Below are positions 48,452 through 60,505 of a stretch of DNA of 64,000 nucleotides, one piece after another. The translations under genes and the position numbers were made by a program. The DNA comes from Zingiber officinale (taxonomy: Eukaryota > Streptophyta > Magnoliopsida > Zingiberales > Zingiberaceae): positions 434,001-498,000 of the forward strand of contig NW_024589857.1 of NCBI RefSeq assembly GCF_018446385.1, written 5' to 3'. Under the pieces are notes generated by a model that saw nothing but the letters and a program-made list of their open reading frames with translations, searched no databases and was not told the origin of the DNA. Within the stretch, counting starts at the first letter, position 1, and the number at the start of each line of letters is the position of its first letter.

Positions 48452-50146
48452 CTGTGAGATTTGCCAGTGTCGATATTGATTCGTCTTGATTTGTTAAGAG
48501 GCTTCCTCAAACACAAGATTTGGCTTTCTATATGAGAAATCATTGTATGATTTTTTTTTATGTGGGACAATGAAATGGAAAGATTGAAAAATAAGATCAT
48601 TTTTTTCTCTCGTGATTTTCGCTTAATGTAGAAAAAAATTATGTAGATAATTTAGACGATAATTGTTGTTTATGTTTACATTTGGGAAATCTTCCCAAGT
48701 GAGCCATGGATCTGTCCATTATGTGACCATCTCACAGTTTTTTCTACTTACTGCATGTTGTTTTGCTCTTCCTGCAAATGACAGTATTTTCAAACTCATT
48801 TGGCGGCATAACTCACTCGGCATGAGTAGCTCTCGGCTGGCCGATGCTACCCTCCTTGTGTGTTCTTGTGTTTGTATTCATATTTAAGACTCCCAAGACT
48901 CTAGGTCTTCTCTAGTAGCTAGTGTATGAAGTGCTGTCAATTTGTATTTGTATGCACATCTAGTGAAAAGATCCTCGACCTCTCCATCATATTGATTTTT
49001 TGCTTTGATGGTCTAATAGTTAGCGTATGAGGTACTGTCAATTTGTGTTTGTATGCACATCTAGTGAGAAGATCCTCGACCTCTCCATCATATTGATTTT
49101 TTGCTCCGAAACACCGAAGAACCTCTCCCGAGAATTCAGTCGGATTTCCTTCATGATTGCAAATCATCCGTGAAGAACAAATGAGAGATTGTTGATCCTT
49201 TTATGCTTGTTTATACGAATTCGAAAGCAACTGATGATACTCGATAACTAGTCTAAAAGCAACCGATGATATTCGATAACTAGTCTCGTTTGACATGAGT
49301 AGTTTAGTCAAGTCATATAATATAACTCATTCAGTTAGAAATATAATCATTGGATAGATTTATGATGGTGTTGTTTTTCGCTCGCAGAGGCTCATTCTCT
49401 TCACAAACTTCTAATGATGATGTGACCGCCTCCCCTAAGTCCAAGATCCAAGGCTTGACAAGCAAAAAAGCATTAGAGTTGGCTAACCCTATCGGCATGG
49501 CCACTTCGACGTCCAAGTCAATTCCAGATTCAAAAAAATAGCGATAAAAGAAAGAAAATGAAGAAAAAAATTAAAAATATTATGGAATTAGGGTTTAGTG
49601 GAGAAGAGTCGTCTCCACAGAGACTCACAAGAAGAAACAATCATCCCTTTCACTTAACTCCTTTCACTCTTTATATAACCTTACGAAAGGGAATGTCCAC
49701 ATAGTCCATTAGCTACTCGCTTGATGGATAGTTAGGAGATCAAATCTTGCAATCGTTAGATATCTCTCCATTCATCAAATGACATGTATTCTCATGGTAC
49801 AACTAGAGAACCATATCCAACATCGACTACAAACTTCTTCATTCAGAAGATGTCAAGTATCCATCAGTAGACAATCAAGGAACCTGGGTGGAAAGTAACT
49901 TTGAAAATTTAACTCTCGATGCCATCAATTCATATAACTGAAATTGAATTTTAAGGATTTTCGGCCAAATTATGTATTAAATAATAAAAAGAAATAGATC
50001 GATCTAATGCGGGTCAAACCGTATGGCATCGTGTCGGATCATTAAACAGAGTTCAAATCTCTACATTTTCAATTCCTTTCTCTCTCTCTCTCTCTCAATT
50101 ACCTTTTGCGTTCTGCTCCCTCAAATCTGCTCTATTCGATGGACGT
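48452..50146. other. Intergenic stretch between RABF1 and the ARID gene
   Basis: RABF1 3' region, a 101-bp tandem duplication (listed separately) and AT-rich DNA. Short ORFs near 49350-49540 on both strands overlap each other and resemble no family I know. A (CT)n run at about 50080-50097 lies in the likely 5' leader of the ARID gene. Confidence 0.6.
48916..49110. repeat. Two-copy tandem duplication, 101-bp period
   Basis: GTATGAAGTGCTGTCAATTT (about 48923) and GTATGAGGTACTGTCAATTT (about 49024) start two copies that share the rest nearly base for base through TATTGATTTTTTGCT. Only a few substitutions separate them. Confidence 0.85.
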
Positions 50147-53100
50147 ATGGCTTTCCCGGGCACGGGCTCCCATCTGGACGTCGCGGAGGTCCTTCGCGAG
50201 CTTCAAAGCCTCGGCTTCTGCTCCGGCCTCGAGGCTTCCAAGCCGGAGGTTGGCTGCGAGTCGCCGAGCGCGCGCTTCGACCGGATCCTGTCGGTTTTCT
50301 GGAAGGAGGTCAATCGGAGAGGAGAGATCCGCACGCTTCCGGTCATGGTTGGCGCCGGGCGGCTCGTCGATTTGTGGAGCCTCTACTGCTTAGTGCGAGG
50401 CATGGGCGGCTACGATCGGGTCTCGGCGGACTGCGGTTGGGCGTCGGTTGCGCAGGCGATTGGGGTGGATTCGAGCTGCGGTTCGGCGGTGAAATTGGTG
50501 TTCGTTAAGTACTTGGATGCGCTCGAACGGTGGGTTCAGAGATTATCGGGGAAGAATCATTTTGGTGCCAAAGTACTCATAGGACATTTCAAGAAGCTCA
50601 ATGATAATGATAATGGTGGTGTTGTAACGTTGGAAACAAGCTCAGTTGGTGGAGGAATCATCTGTCAGAGGAAGAAGCAAGAAGCTCTGGAGGGGATGCT
50701 TATTTGGGCACGATATGTGGCAAGAAATCCTAATTTCTATTGCAAAGTTGAGGATCTTGCAGCTGAGGAGAACTATGCTCGTGTGCTTCTGGCTAGACAA
50801 GCATTACTACAAAAAGTAGTTGATCAAACAAGCCCTGAAGAAAATCAGGTATTGGTGCACCATGTTTGCCTATATTTCTTAATGGCATTCAATTTCTAAG
50901 CCTCTGTATAGATTGACAAGCTTAAGAATCTTCTGCTATATGATAGGCATCGAGCTATTTTAATGGCTACAATGACACAACATGTAGTTGATCAAGAGCT
51001 AACATGAAATGGTGGAAATTATCTTCTTTCTTTTTTAAAGATAACTGTGACAGACCTCAACATTCACATAAAGATAAGTTTCGGATCCATCTTATTGACT
51101 AGGCTAGTTGATACCCTTACAAGGTGGAAATTGTCAATGATAGAGAACATGGAGAACATGAATGCAAGAAAGAATACCAAGCTCATGAACTAGAATCTTG
51201 TACCTAAGAAAATGTACTTGTTGACTTGTATATATAATAGATTCAAGATTGTATCGAGAATATGTGCAACATTCATGAGAATAACATCACATCATATTCA
51301 GGTTTCATAACATTTACTACTTCGTTCTGGTTTTGTCAATCATCACTAGGTTTAGGTTGTGGGTGGCCAAATCTATGCTTTTAAAATCTGGCAACTTTAT
51401 TTTATTGCTTTGTGTAGGACTTTACTTTCTGCATGTCCATGCCTATAAATATTTACCTATTTTGTAAACAATTAAACGTTAGAATTTTATCGTGATTTGT
51501 GGTATTAATAATGTTGAAATTGCATGAGTTAACATTCATTCTACAAATTTTGAAAAACAGCATCAATATTTTTTGATTCAAGAGATGAGTTCTCAGTTGA
51601 ATGATCTTTTGGAGTATAGCAGAATTTGTTTTTCTCTTTATCCAGAATAAATGTGCTCCAATGAAAGAAATATGAATCAGAAACCATGGTTTAAATTATT
51701 ATGTAGCCAGTTTATATCATTGTGTGTACCTAACAGAATGTTACAGCTGAATTGTCTAAATATGGGATTCTCCATGGATAAATAACTTGTTCTTCCAAAG
51801 ACAGTGATTATACCACTTGGGGCAAGTACAGTATAATCCATTGGGATCTCACTTACAATGGTTAAAAGTTATATCTTATTTGTTGTATCATACAGAAGTA
51901 ATAGATGATGGCACTAGGAACTTATGTGAATATAAAGCTGGACCATAGATATTATGAAGAGGAGATATAGTCATTGAAAATGTTAACCTATTGCTAGGGG
52001 ACAAAATTCCAGTGTTTAAATAAACGTGATTTGTAGAAGTGAATCAACCCTACAAATATTGCTTTACTAATTTTGCAAATTGCATAAATCAAACATTGAG
52101 AAGTAAAAGATCACACAAAATGCAAACATTTATCAAGAGTTAGTCGAGCATTTAAATGTTGAGTTGATATGAACCTTAGAAGTTGGTGAACATTGGAATG
52201 AGTACAATTGCAAACCATGAAATTTTGGCAAAGGAAAACCTCTGGGAAAATTAAACATGAGAAATTTTGAAGTTGCAGTTTTGATGCAAAACTTGTATAA
52301 AAAACATGTAATGTACCCTTTGATACTTGACTGCTGGATGCTAGCTATAGGTCTGAAGAAATCAGAGATGTCTTTTTATTTCATTCAGATTTTCCTTATT
52401 AGTTGGAACAAGCATGGTTGTCATACTCGAATATTCTAGATTGAATCCTATGTTAAGTAATGGGACTAATTCATATTGTCATCCCTAGCGAGGAGACCAC
52501 ACCTTAGCTTTTGTTTTACTAGTTTTTATTATTATTATTTTTTATTATTAGCAAAGGAGGAACCCAAAAAGCCAACCCCGATATGTTTGCAAGATGAAAT
52601 GAGACACCTTATCTATGTGTGTAGTTTGCTTTGCTAATACGGAAATAGGCTCAAAGGTTTATGTAAATTAGTTGATATGTGGAGCTGATACAACACGTAA
52701 TACTGAATACTCCTTGACCCCCCTTTCAAACTCTTTTTGTATGTACTTTAAGCTTATTAGAAAATTTATTAAATTGTTTTTAATTGATTAGGCAGTGAAT
52801 TCTCTTTATGATCCGGTAGGAATTGTATTTTCTATGAATCTAAATGCTTTTGAATTCTAAGTAATTCTACAACTGGTGAGGATTGATGTTCATCACCGTT
52901 TGTTTGATTTAAGTAATGATATTTGTCATTCTTTGGTATGTTTGGTTTAAAAGTTGCTCGATGATACAAGTTCACTGCCCTATTTTATCACTATCAATTG
53001 TAGATTCAAACTCAACATATGCACGGTAGTGATGTCATAAAACTGGATTTTTTTTTTTTTGCATCTTGAACTTTTGATTTGTTCCTTCACATTACACTTT

Positions 53101-54015
53101 GTGCCGGTCTGAAAAACACCATATAACCACTCGCAGGAAGGAAACCTGGCCATTTGTGGGAATGATATTCGTGTTATTTCACATGCAGCAAGAATCTTAA
53201 ATGTGCAGCCTCAGCCTCTCGGCAAGGAATCTAATTCTTGTCATAAATTAATATGGCTTTCTGATGAAGAAAAAGGCGAGGATCCGGTGGCTACCGTTGA
53301 GACGACCAATGATGTTCAACATCGAATCCAAAGTCCACACTTTGATAATGTAGTTGACTGGTTTTCTGGGGATCGGGCAGAGATACCTGTCAGCACATCC
53401 TCTCAAGCAGAATTACCAGATTGGAATGGCCAGCCTTTTGTGCCTAGCAATCCTGCTGAAGAACTGAAATGGTTGGGTGAACGAATCTGGCCTCCTGAAG
53501 GTCAAGAAAATAGACCATCATTTAACGATGCTGCTATTGGAAGAGGTAGACAAGATAATTGTGAGTGCAATTTTCCAGGTTCAGTGGAGTGCACTAGATT
53601 TCACATTGCCGAAAAGAGACTTCAACTGAAAGTAGAACTGGGTCGGGCTTTCCATTCTTGGGGATTCACAAGTATGGGTGAGGAAATCACACTGTCATGG
53701 ACAGAAGGCGAACGATTGAAGTTCAAGTCTGTTATTTATTGCCATCGGTCATCTATTGCCAAAAGCCTCTGGAGCCAGCTCTACTTGTGTTTTCCTCATA
53801 GAAAGAGGAAAAGCTTACTAAGCTATTATTTCAACGTGTTTGTTCTTGAGCGCAGAAGGTACCAGAACCGTGTAACACACAATAACATCGATAGTGACGA
53901 TGACGAAAGTGAGTTTTGCTCAAGTAATTTTCTCGGTCAAGACAGAGTTACAGTTAAGGACTTCATTCCCGTCGTCTGTGATCAGAATAATCAATGTATT
54001 GATTTAGATGACTAG
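50147..54015 (+). CDS. ARID-ELM2 chromatin protein, ARID1-like
   Basis: Two exons, 50147-50848 and 53137-54015, with a 2.3 kb GT-AG intron. Together they give 526 residues. An ARID (AT-rich DNA-binding) domain spans about residues 43-130 (ILSVFWKEVN, RTLPVM, LVDLWSLYCLVRGMGGYDRV, GWASVAQAIG, KYLDALERW). An ELM2-type segment follows at about 316-380 (IPVSTSSQAELPDWNG, EELKWLGERIWPPEG), and a SANT/Myb-like region at about 420-480 (SWTEGERLKFK, SLWSQLYLCFP). The ARID+ELM2 layout is that of Arabidopsis ARID1 (At2g46040) and its relatives, nuclear proteins; ARID1 works with a histone deacetylase and is needed for sperm-cell formation in pollen. The start is chosen because it is the first ATG in frame with the ARID domain. 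Assignment to ARID1 rather than a paralogue is from memory. Confidence 0.9.
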
Positions 54016-56060
54016 ATGCACAACACCAGTGGTCCTTGAAGCAGAAGCATCAACAGATTGTTGTTGTTTGCACCAGAAGAGCTTGGTGCTGCATCAGTTG
54101 CAGAGCAACATACCTGACATCAACTCGTTTAACATTTTTGAAAGAAAATTTTAGTTTGCTGCTCTGTGTTTTCCCCCCTCAATTTTGACCTAGAAATGCT
54201 TGTGGAATCACTTTCATTAAGCCTCAAATTTTGGTGCTTACAGCTGCACATACATGAGATAAGAGCTAAAGAGTTTTGACAATAGAGTTGGGCTGTTTAA
54301 CATCAATATGGATGTTGGCTTTGGATTCTTCTTTCCTCTGTTTAACATGGTTTTATAAGGTGCTTTAAATGAAGTGTTTGTTCTTTAGTTTGAAGGATTA
54401 CTCATGTGGTTTTGAAGGGTGACGAGATAAAGCTTGGACGAGGACTTAATAAAGTGTGAAGTCGTGGAGCTTCTTCGACCTCGAGGATTGTCATCAGTCT
54501 TGGAGTTGGACTTGAAGACTCTTGGCGGTAAGTAGTAATGTTTTGAATTTATTTGAGATAGATAAATACGAAGATGAAATTTCGCGCGCAAGTAGAGATT
54601 ATTGTCTAGCGAGTTTTGCCATAGTGTTTAAGTGAACTTAAGTAGGCCCTCATGTGTTTTGCCTTGGGATGAAGGTCACTAGGTTGGCTTACGACATGCC
54701 ATATAGGCAACTAACATAATATATGTTAGGTCGATCTACATGTTTTGATAAGACGGCCTGAATTGGCTAAGGTGATCTTAACGCCAAAATAAACCCAAAA
54801 AATATCTCTAAGCATTCTTTATCTTTACAAAGTGTCAAAAAATTATCAAGAAGCTTGGGAAGCAAAAGCCAAGGTCTTGACGCGGTGCAAGTAGAAGTAT
54901 ATTTCTCTCTTGTACTCATTTCGTAGTAACTTGAGAGGGAATTTAGAAGCAATCAATTTATCTTGTATTATTTGCTAGAAAGTCTCTACCAATGTGAGAC
55001 GATTTCTCGGTGCGATAAGATTACTTGGCGAACTTCGAGACTAGGAAAAGTATAGCCTCGATGGTATGTTTTAATCTAGAGAGATCTAGATTAAGAGTTT
55101 GCTCGACTAGGAAAAGTGTAGTCCATGGAGGTTGCACTAAGTGCTCATGTTGCTCAACTAGGAAAATTCTAATTAGGTGATACATACAAGATATTATTAT
55201 TAAGGACGTGTGTTTAGTAACTTATACTGTGGTTAAAATTGGACTCCATTTGAGTTTAGTATAATGGATCATGATAACTAGGTAGAATCGTAAATGAATC
55301 AAATATTATGAGTAAATTTAGTATCAATTAAACGAACAAGTTTATCAATAAACTTTTATTAACATAGTAAATCAATTAAATAAATAAACTTATATTATCA
55401 AGTTCAATAATCTTGAACAACTATTTCTAGATGACCTTATAAACAAGTTTGAACACTATAAAAATTGAATCAGTTTCATAATCAAACTCTCACTTGTAGA
55501 GTTTGAAAGGCAAACCAAGCTGTCTAGATTTCACAGTTATGATCTTAAAAACACTTCGTTTTTTGTTACCTTGAATTCTACCTATTACAGATTTCGAATT
55601 CATTGGAACTCAGAAAGATTCTTATAGCACGACATTAGCCACCATGTTTGTTCAAACTGAAATCAACGCAAGCAAACTGAAATCAGCTATAGATCTTCAA
55701 TTTAAACAGAAAACAAAAGTTCTGATTGCAATAAAACTAATTCTTACAGGTTCAAACTCATTGCTAAGTTCATTCTACACGCCATTTAGTGCAAACGCTT
55801 GCTTTTTTCTGGGCAAGAAAACTCAATTACTAGGATCTTGATCAACGACAATTCGGAACACCAAACTGTTTTAGCTGTTTTTGTCGCCCCCTACCGTTCC
55901 AAGACGTTGGTAGGTATTAGTCACAACCACATAACTACGTGTTTTTGCCAATATTTCTGAAAGTTCTAATCACCATAGGCAAATAAAAAAGCAAATTAGA
56001 TTCGTGCCGGAACTCTTTGAATGACATAGGAAGGACGAGTGGATAGTTCTATTGATGGCT
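54016..56060. other. Intergenic stretch, nothing recognised
   Basis: 3' flank of the ARID gene and 3' flank of the DUF1997 gene. Short ORFs on both strands match nothing I know. A repeated CTCGACTAGGAAAAGTGTAG-like wording occurs around 55035-55170. Confidence 0.55.
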
Positions 56061-59000
56061 TCAGATTTGGCCTGTCCCAAGTGGCTGCCTCGATGTATCG
56101 CCTGATGCCCATGCCTGGTAGTCTTTAATAAGCTGAATTTTCAACATAAACCAACAGATATTAGCAACTGCATGAATTCGTGCATGAGTTTAGGTTTTAA
56201 CCAGCCTTTACAGTAATTTGTCATGTCACCTATAATCTTATATTTGAAGGGGAGCCTTGACGCAACGGTAAAGTTGTTGTCATATGATCAAAAGGTCATG
56301 GGTTCGAATCCTGGAAACAGCCTCTTGCAAAAAGCAAGGTAAGGCTGATGGATCCTTCCCCGGGACCCCGCATGACGGGAGCTTCGTGCACTGAGCTGTC
56401 CTTTTTTTTTACCTATAATCTTATATTTCAAGAAAATGATTGAGCTTCAGATTCTTAACTGGTATTTGAAGGATACTAAAGACTATATAGTATCTGACGT
56501 TTTGAAGCTCCAACTATTTTTTATTTGTTTTATCTCAGATGATAAAATTCAGCACTGCTATTACCAAAAAATGTACAATGTGAACCTCAGAAAAGTAAGA
56601 ACCAACATCTCCTGATGAGAAGGCGAACTATAAAACTCCAGATTTCGAACTTTCAATTTAGACAGATAACTATTGGGAGTTACAAAAAAACAACCATAAG
56701 AAACATACATGTTCTTGGAGCTACAAAAAAGCGACCAAACGCGGGAAAGATGTAGCATATCTCTACGAAGTTGTTTATACAGGATAGAAATCATTAAGGG
56801 CGGGCCTATTTATGAGGGCAAAGCCAAAAAAGGAACAAAAATAGAAAAGAGAGAGAGAGAGTCCTCAATCTTGTTTAGTTGGGAAGAGAAATCAGGAAGG
56901 AGTGTGTGTGAATGTCTTTCCTAAATTTACAGATCTCCCAACCTCCTCCGACATACACTGCTGATGTCCATGAGTCCAACATGGGCTTGATCCCCATCAA
57001 CACTCAATCAGTTTGAATTTTTGTCTATTGATTTTCTTTCCATAAAAAATAATTTATGATGGGGGAAGTAATGGTCAACTCCTAAGTGACAGTTTATTAT
57101 AAATTTAAGTATTAGTTGCATGAATTATGGTTGCCCTTTGGAAACATGGGAGAGTAAAGAACAATGTAATTGAATTTGTGATCAGGCAATTGGATTGTAC
57201 TAATCTACAGCCTTGCTTAGTTGCACTAAATGAGCTCATATTGGAAGTGGCTAGATTCATGACAAATAGCAATCTGAGGAATAGACTTTACTAAGATAAT
57301 TTGGTTGGATAGAATCAAACTTTAGCTCACTCAACTGGTTTAAATATACATTCGTTCATCCTAAATGAATATATTTTCCCCTCCAATGTGTAGTCAACTC
57401 CCTATTTACGACTGCACTGCTGGAATCTTAACTTTATCCACAATGCTAGCAGTCACCTTCTAAGAAGTCTGTTATGTAAGCGCTACCAAACCACTCCATT
57501 TTGAATTGCGAAAAGGATTTGTCATCGCATTTGCAAGTAAGTTGTGGTTTATCACACATGTTGACAGCAATTCATCTTGAATGATTCTGACACATTATAG
57601 TTCATCAATATGGAGTAATACTGAAAGCAGTTTTTCAATAACTCAGATTAAGTGATTCTGGGTTCTTGTTGCGTTTGTCATTTGTGACCTACTTCTACTA
57701 ATATGCATCTGATAATTATTATGATAGGTTGTGATTTATCTTTGATAGTGGATGGTTAAATTCAATATACTATGTTCTTGTTTTGCAGATTCAGATAAAG
57801 CTCTATGTTGATTGAGGGGGTTTTAATTATATGAAATATTATATTTTTATTTATTTATTTGCATTGATCCTTCATTGTTGCCAAAATATCTGATTTAAAC
57901 ATAGCAAGATTTGTTTTCTCAAGAATAATAGGCTCACTAACTTTTAAGAAGGTAGAATTTCAACAAAGCTGCCAAAAGGTCAGAAAAAAATTTGACATAT
58001 TTGCAAATGGAACTATGGAAGCATTCATAGAACTTCAACTTGCCTGTGCTAAAAATCGTGGAAGCATTGCTCTTAATAGCTGTTCAAGCACCTGTCTGCC
58101 AGTTGATTCAAAGACTTCTACAGGTAACATTCGAAAAGCAAAAGGGATGTCAATAGTCACCTGAATGTCATAGAGACATCACATGCTTCAGAAATATTAG
58201 GAAATATGCAATCTTGTATGACAACATATTAGGGTGAGGCAATTGACCTCAATATCTGTATCTGTGGTGAGCTTCTGAAAAGTTGAGTTGTGTAAACCAT
58301 CACTGCAGGATATTCTATTCACCATGGAAGCTGCATTCCCACACCAAATCAAAGTCAAAGGTCTCCTGAAAGGCCATTTAATAATTCAATTCAGAAGCAT
58401 GCTTCCATACTTTGCCAAGAAAATATTCAGAAGCCAAGACATAATTGAGTTAAATCTTATATTAACTCGTCGATGAGATACTTCAGGTGGAAAAAAAAAA
58501 ATCCTAACTTGGGTGTTTTGACCAGTTACCATATACACAGGTTGCAAATTATCTGTCCACTGTAATTGCACTCAACATCGCAAGTGCGATATATGATCTA
58601 TATGCTTGAATTACCTACCATTTAAATTATAACATTCGGCATCCACAAGTTTCCAAAAAAGAGTAGGGTACATTAACCTTTGAGCAAGTGGTAACCTATT
58701 AACTTTCCAAGCCTTGGCATTAAAACTATGATAAATGTTATCAACTAAACTTATTTAGCTTCCTTTTTAAATTTCTACCTTTTCCTTTTAATTCATTCTT
58801 CCCATTAACAAATGCGATCCAGGTAATAGTTAATTGAACAGCAAATCATTTCAATGCTAATTCATTAAAATTCTTCAGTTCTATTTTCTCTGAAGCAAAC
58901 ATAAAGTCAGCTTCTCATTTGAAAAGACACACTTTCTGAACACTTATAAGTTATAACTCTAATTCATACAAAGTTGATGATGAGTACTGCATATTGCTAA

Positions 59001-60505
59001 ATTTTAGAACTCCACCAACATTATTTATATAACCCACATCAATTGATTGAAGCTAAAATATCTCCCTTCAAATGGGCACAGCAAAAAATTTCATCCAGAA
59101 TCTTGATTAACACCTAGATGGTTATTTATTTTAAACCCAAGATAATTCATCAAACATACATCTTGACTGGTAGAAAGATCAGGCAACTATGTACTCTCAT
59201 GATCCATAATATCCTCAATGTTCAAGCACAGACGAGATCCTCTGGTCTCGTCTGTCCTGGTCCACCCCTGATCCAAGGGCAGTGATTGGAGAGATTCAAT
59301 GGTCCCCATCTGTTTAACAGATGGGGACCATTGAATCCCTCTAATCACTACAATGGACCAGGACCTGGTCCGCTTTAGCGGACCAAAGGATCCTTGCTCG
59401 TTCAAGCATATATAAACATGCATCTATTAGAACTTACATATATATCACTAAAAATGACACTGACAATTATTTAGCTAATTTTCTAAGATTATGAGTGCAT
59501 AATTATCATGCATTTCTGTTTTTAATTTCACTTACTTTAACCTTTTGTGTAGAATAAGGATTACATATAATCAATAGTGTCACTCATTTTTCTAAGATTT
59601 TCTATACTCAGTAGTGTAACTCTCAATTTGCTATTTACCACCTCAGATATGTTAACAGCATTATCTGCCTTGCAACTGTAATGCAAATATAATGATGGAT
59701 GTGAAAAACAGGGTGGCACGGGGAGAAAAATCATGAGCTACAATTGTAGAACAAAGGACAAGGATGATTTCTCATCCAACAAATAGCTAGTCCAAAAGCA
59801 ATGTTATAATCTTGCAAGATCAAGCATTGTCCCACTAAATTCTTAAATTTATTAGTAACACTAAAAGATTAAAAATATAAAATGTCATAGGAACATATGG
59901 GTCCGTACCTGAAAATTTCTCGTTCTGCGCTTCCACCAACGGCGAACCCTCCAGCTACCGGAACAGATTCAAAAGCTCGATCAAGATCGAAGAAAAAAAA
60001 TAGAAGGAAACGAGAGAGAATCGTCGAATACCTTGCAGGACAACAGTCGAATGCAGCATCCGTTGGGCTCCTCATCGACGCGCACGACGAGAACGGGACA
60101 GACCTCAAACGAGAAGAATTTCAAGCGGTAGACGTAGCAGCGAAAGGTTTTATCGTCTATGCGCTCAATCCGCTCCGCATCCAGCACGGAATACTGGCTC
60201 GCCGGCAGGCTCATGTACTCCGCTGTCACCAGTAATCCCGAACCAAAGCGAGAAAAGGGGTGTCTCTCATCTCTTTCTCCGAGAGTTTGCATAAAAGAAA
60301 ACAAAAAAGACATTTTACACGTACCCAGAGGGCGCTGGAGTTGCTGAACGGTGGCGGACTCGATGCGCTTGGCGACGAAGCGGGCTTTGGGGATGGAGGC
60401 CGATGCGGAGGCGAGGACGGAGGCGGTGCTGCGGACGCGGTGAGCTGGCGCGGCGACGGTGGCGGAGCCAAGTCGCGGCGGAGCGGACGCGTAATGGAGC
60501 GCCAT
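56061..60505 (-). CDS. DUF1997 family protein, predicted plastid
   Basis: Six exons on the minus strand: 60505-60325, 60222-60032, 59954-59909, 58330-58248, 58160-58044 and 56132-56061. The 690 nt are in frame and give 229 residues. Residues 1 to about 45 are rich in Ala, Ser and Arg with no acidic residue (MALHYASAPPRLGSATVAAP), a chloroplast transit peptide. The rest is one DUF1997 domain (EYMSLPASQYSVLDAERIER, TFRCYVYRLKFF, VCPVLVVRV, LEGSPLVEAQNEKFS, IPFAFRMLP, LPRFLAQ, KDYQAWASGD). The family is shared by plants and cyanobacteria and its function is unknown. Intron 5 has a GC donor (CAG|GCAAGT). An upstream in-frame ATG at 60703 would add 66 residues but would hide the transit peptide, so 60505 is preferred. 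The introns carry a SINE and a small MITE. Confidence 0.88.
56246..56410 (+). mobile_element. Au-type SINE in intron 5 of the DUF1997 gene
   Basis: A second Au-type copy, 165 bp. It has an A-box-like GACGCAACGGT, B box GGGTTCGAATCC, 3' part GCTTCGTGCACTGAGCTGTC and a T-run. Perfect 18-bp target duplications ACCTATAATCTTATATTT flank it (56228-56245 and 56411-56428), so it is younger than the copy at 33072. Confidence 0.95.
59229..59399. mobile_element. Foldback MITE in intron 3 of the DUF1997 gene
   Basis: A 171-bp element flanked by 9-bp direct repeats GTTCAAGCA (59220-59228 and 59400-59408). Its two halves are inverted copies of each other: the central 45 bp is a perfect palindrome with 22-bp arms (ATTCAATGGTCCCCATCTGT and its complement) and one base between, and the outer arms match imperfectly (CAGACGAGATCCTCTGGTC against GAGCAAGGATCCTTTGGTC). 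A 9-bp duplication fits Mutator-like elements; 8 bp would fit hAT. Non-coding. Confidence 0.85.
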
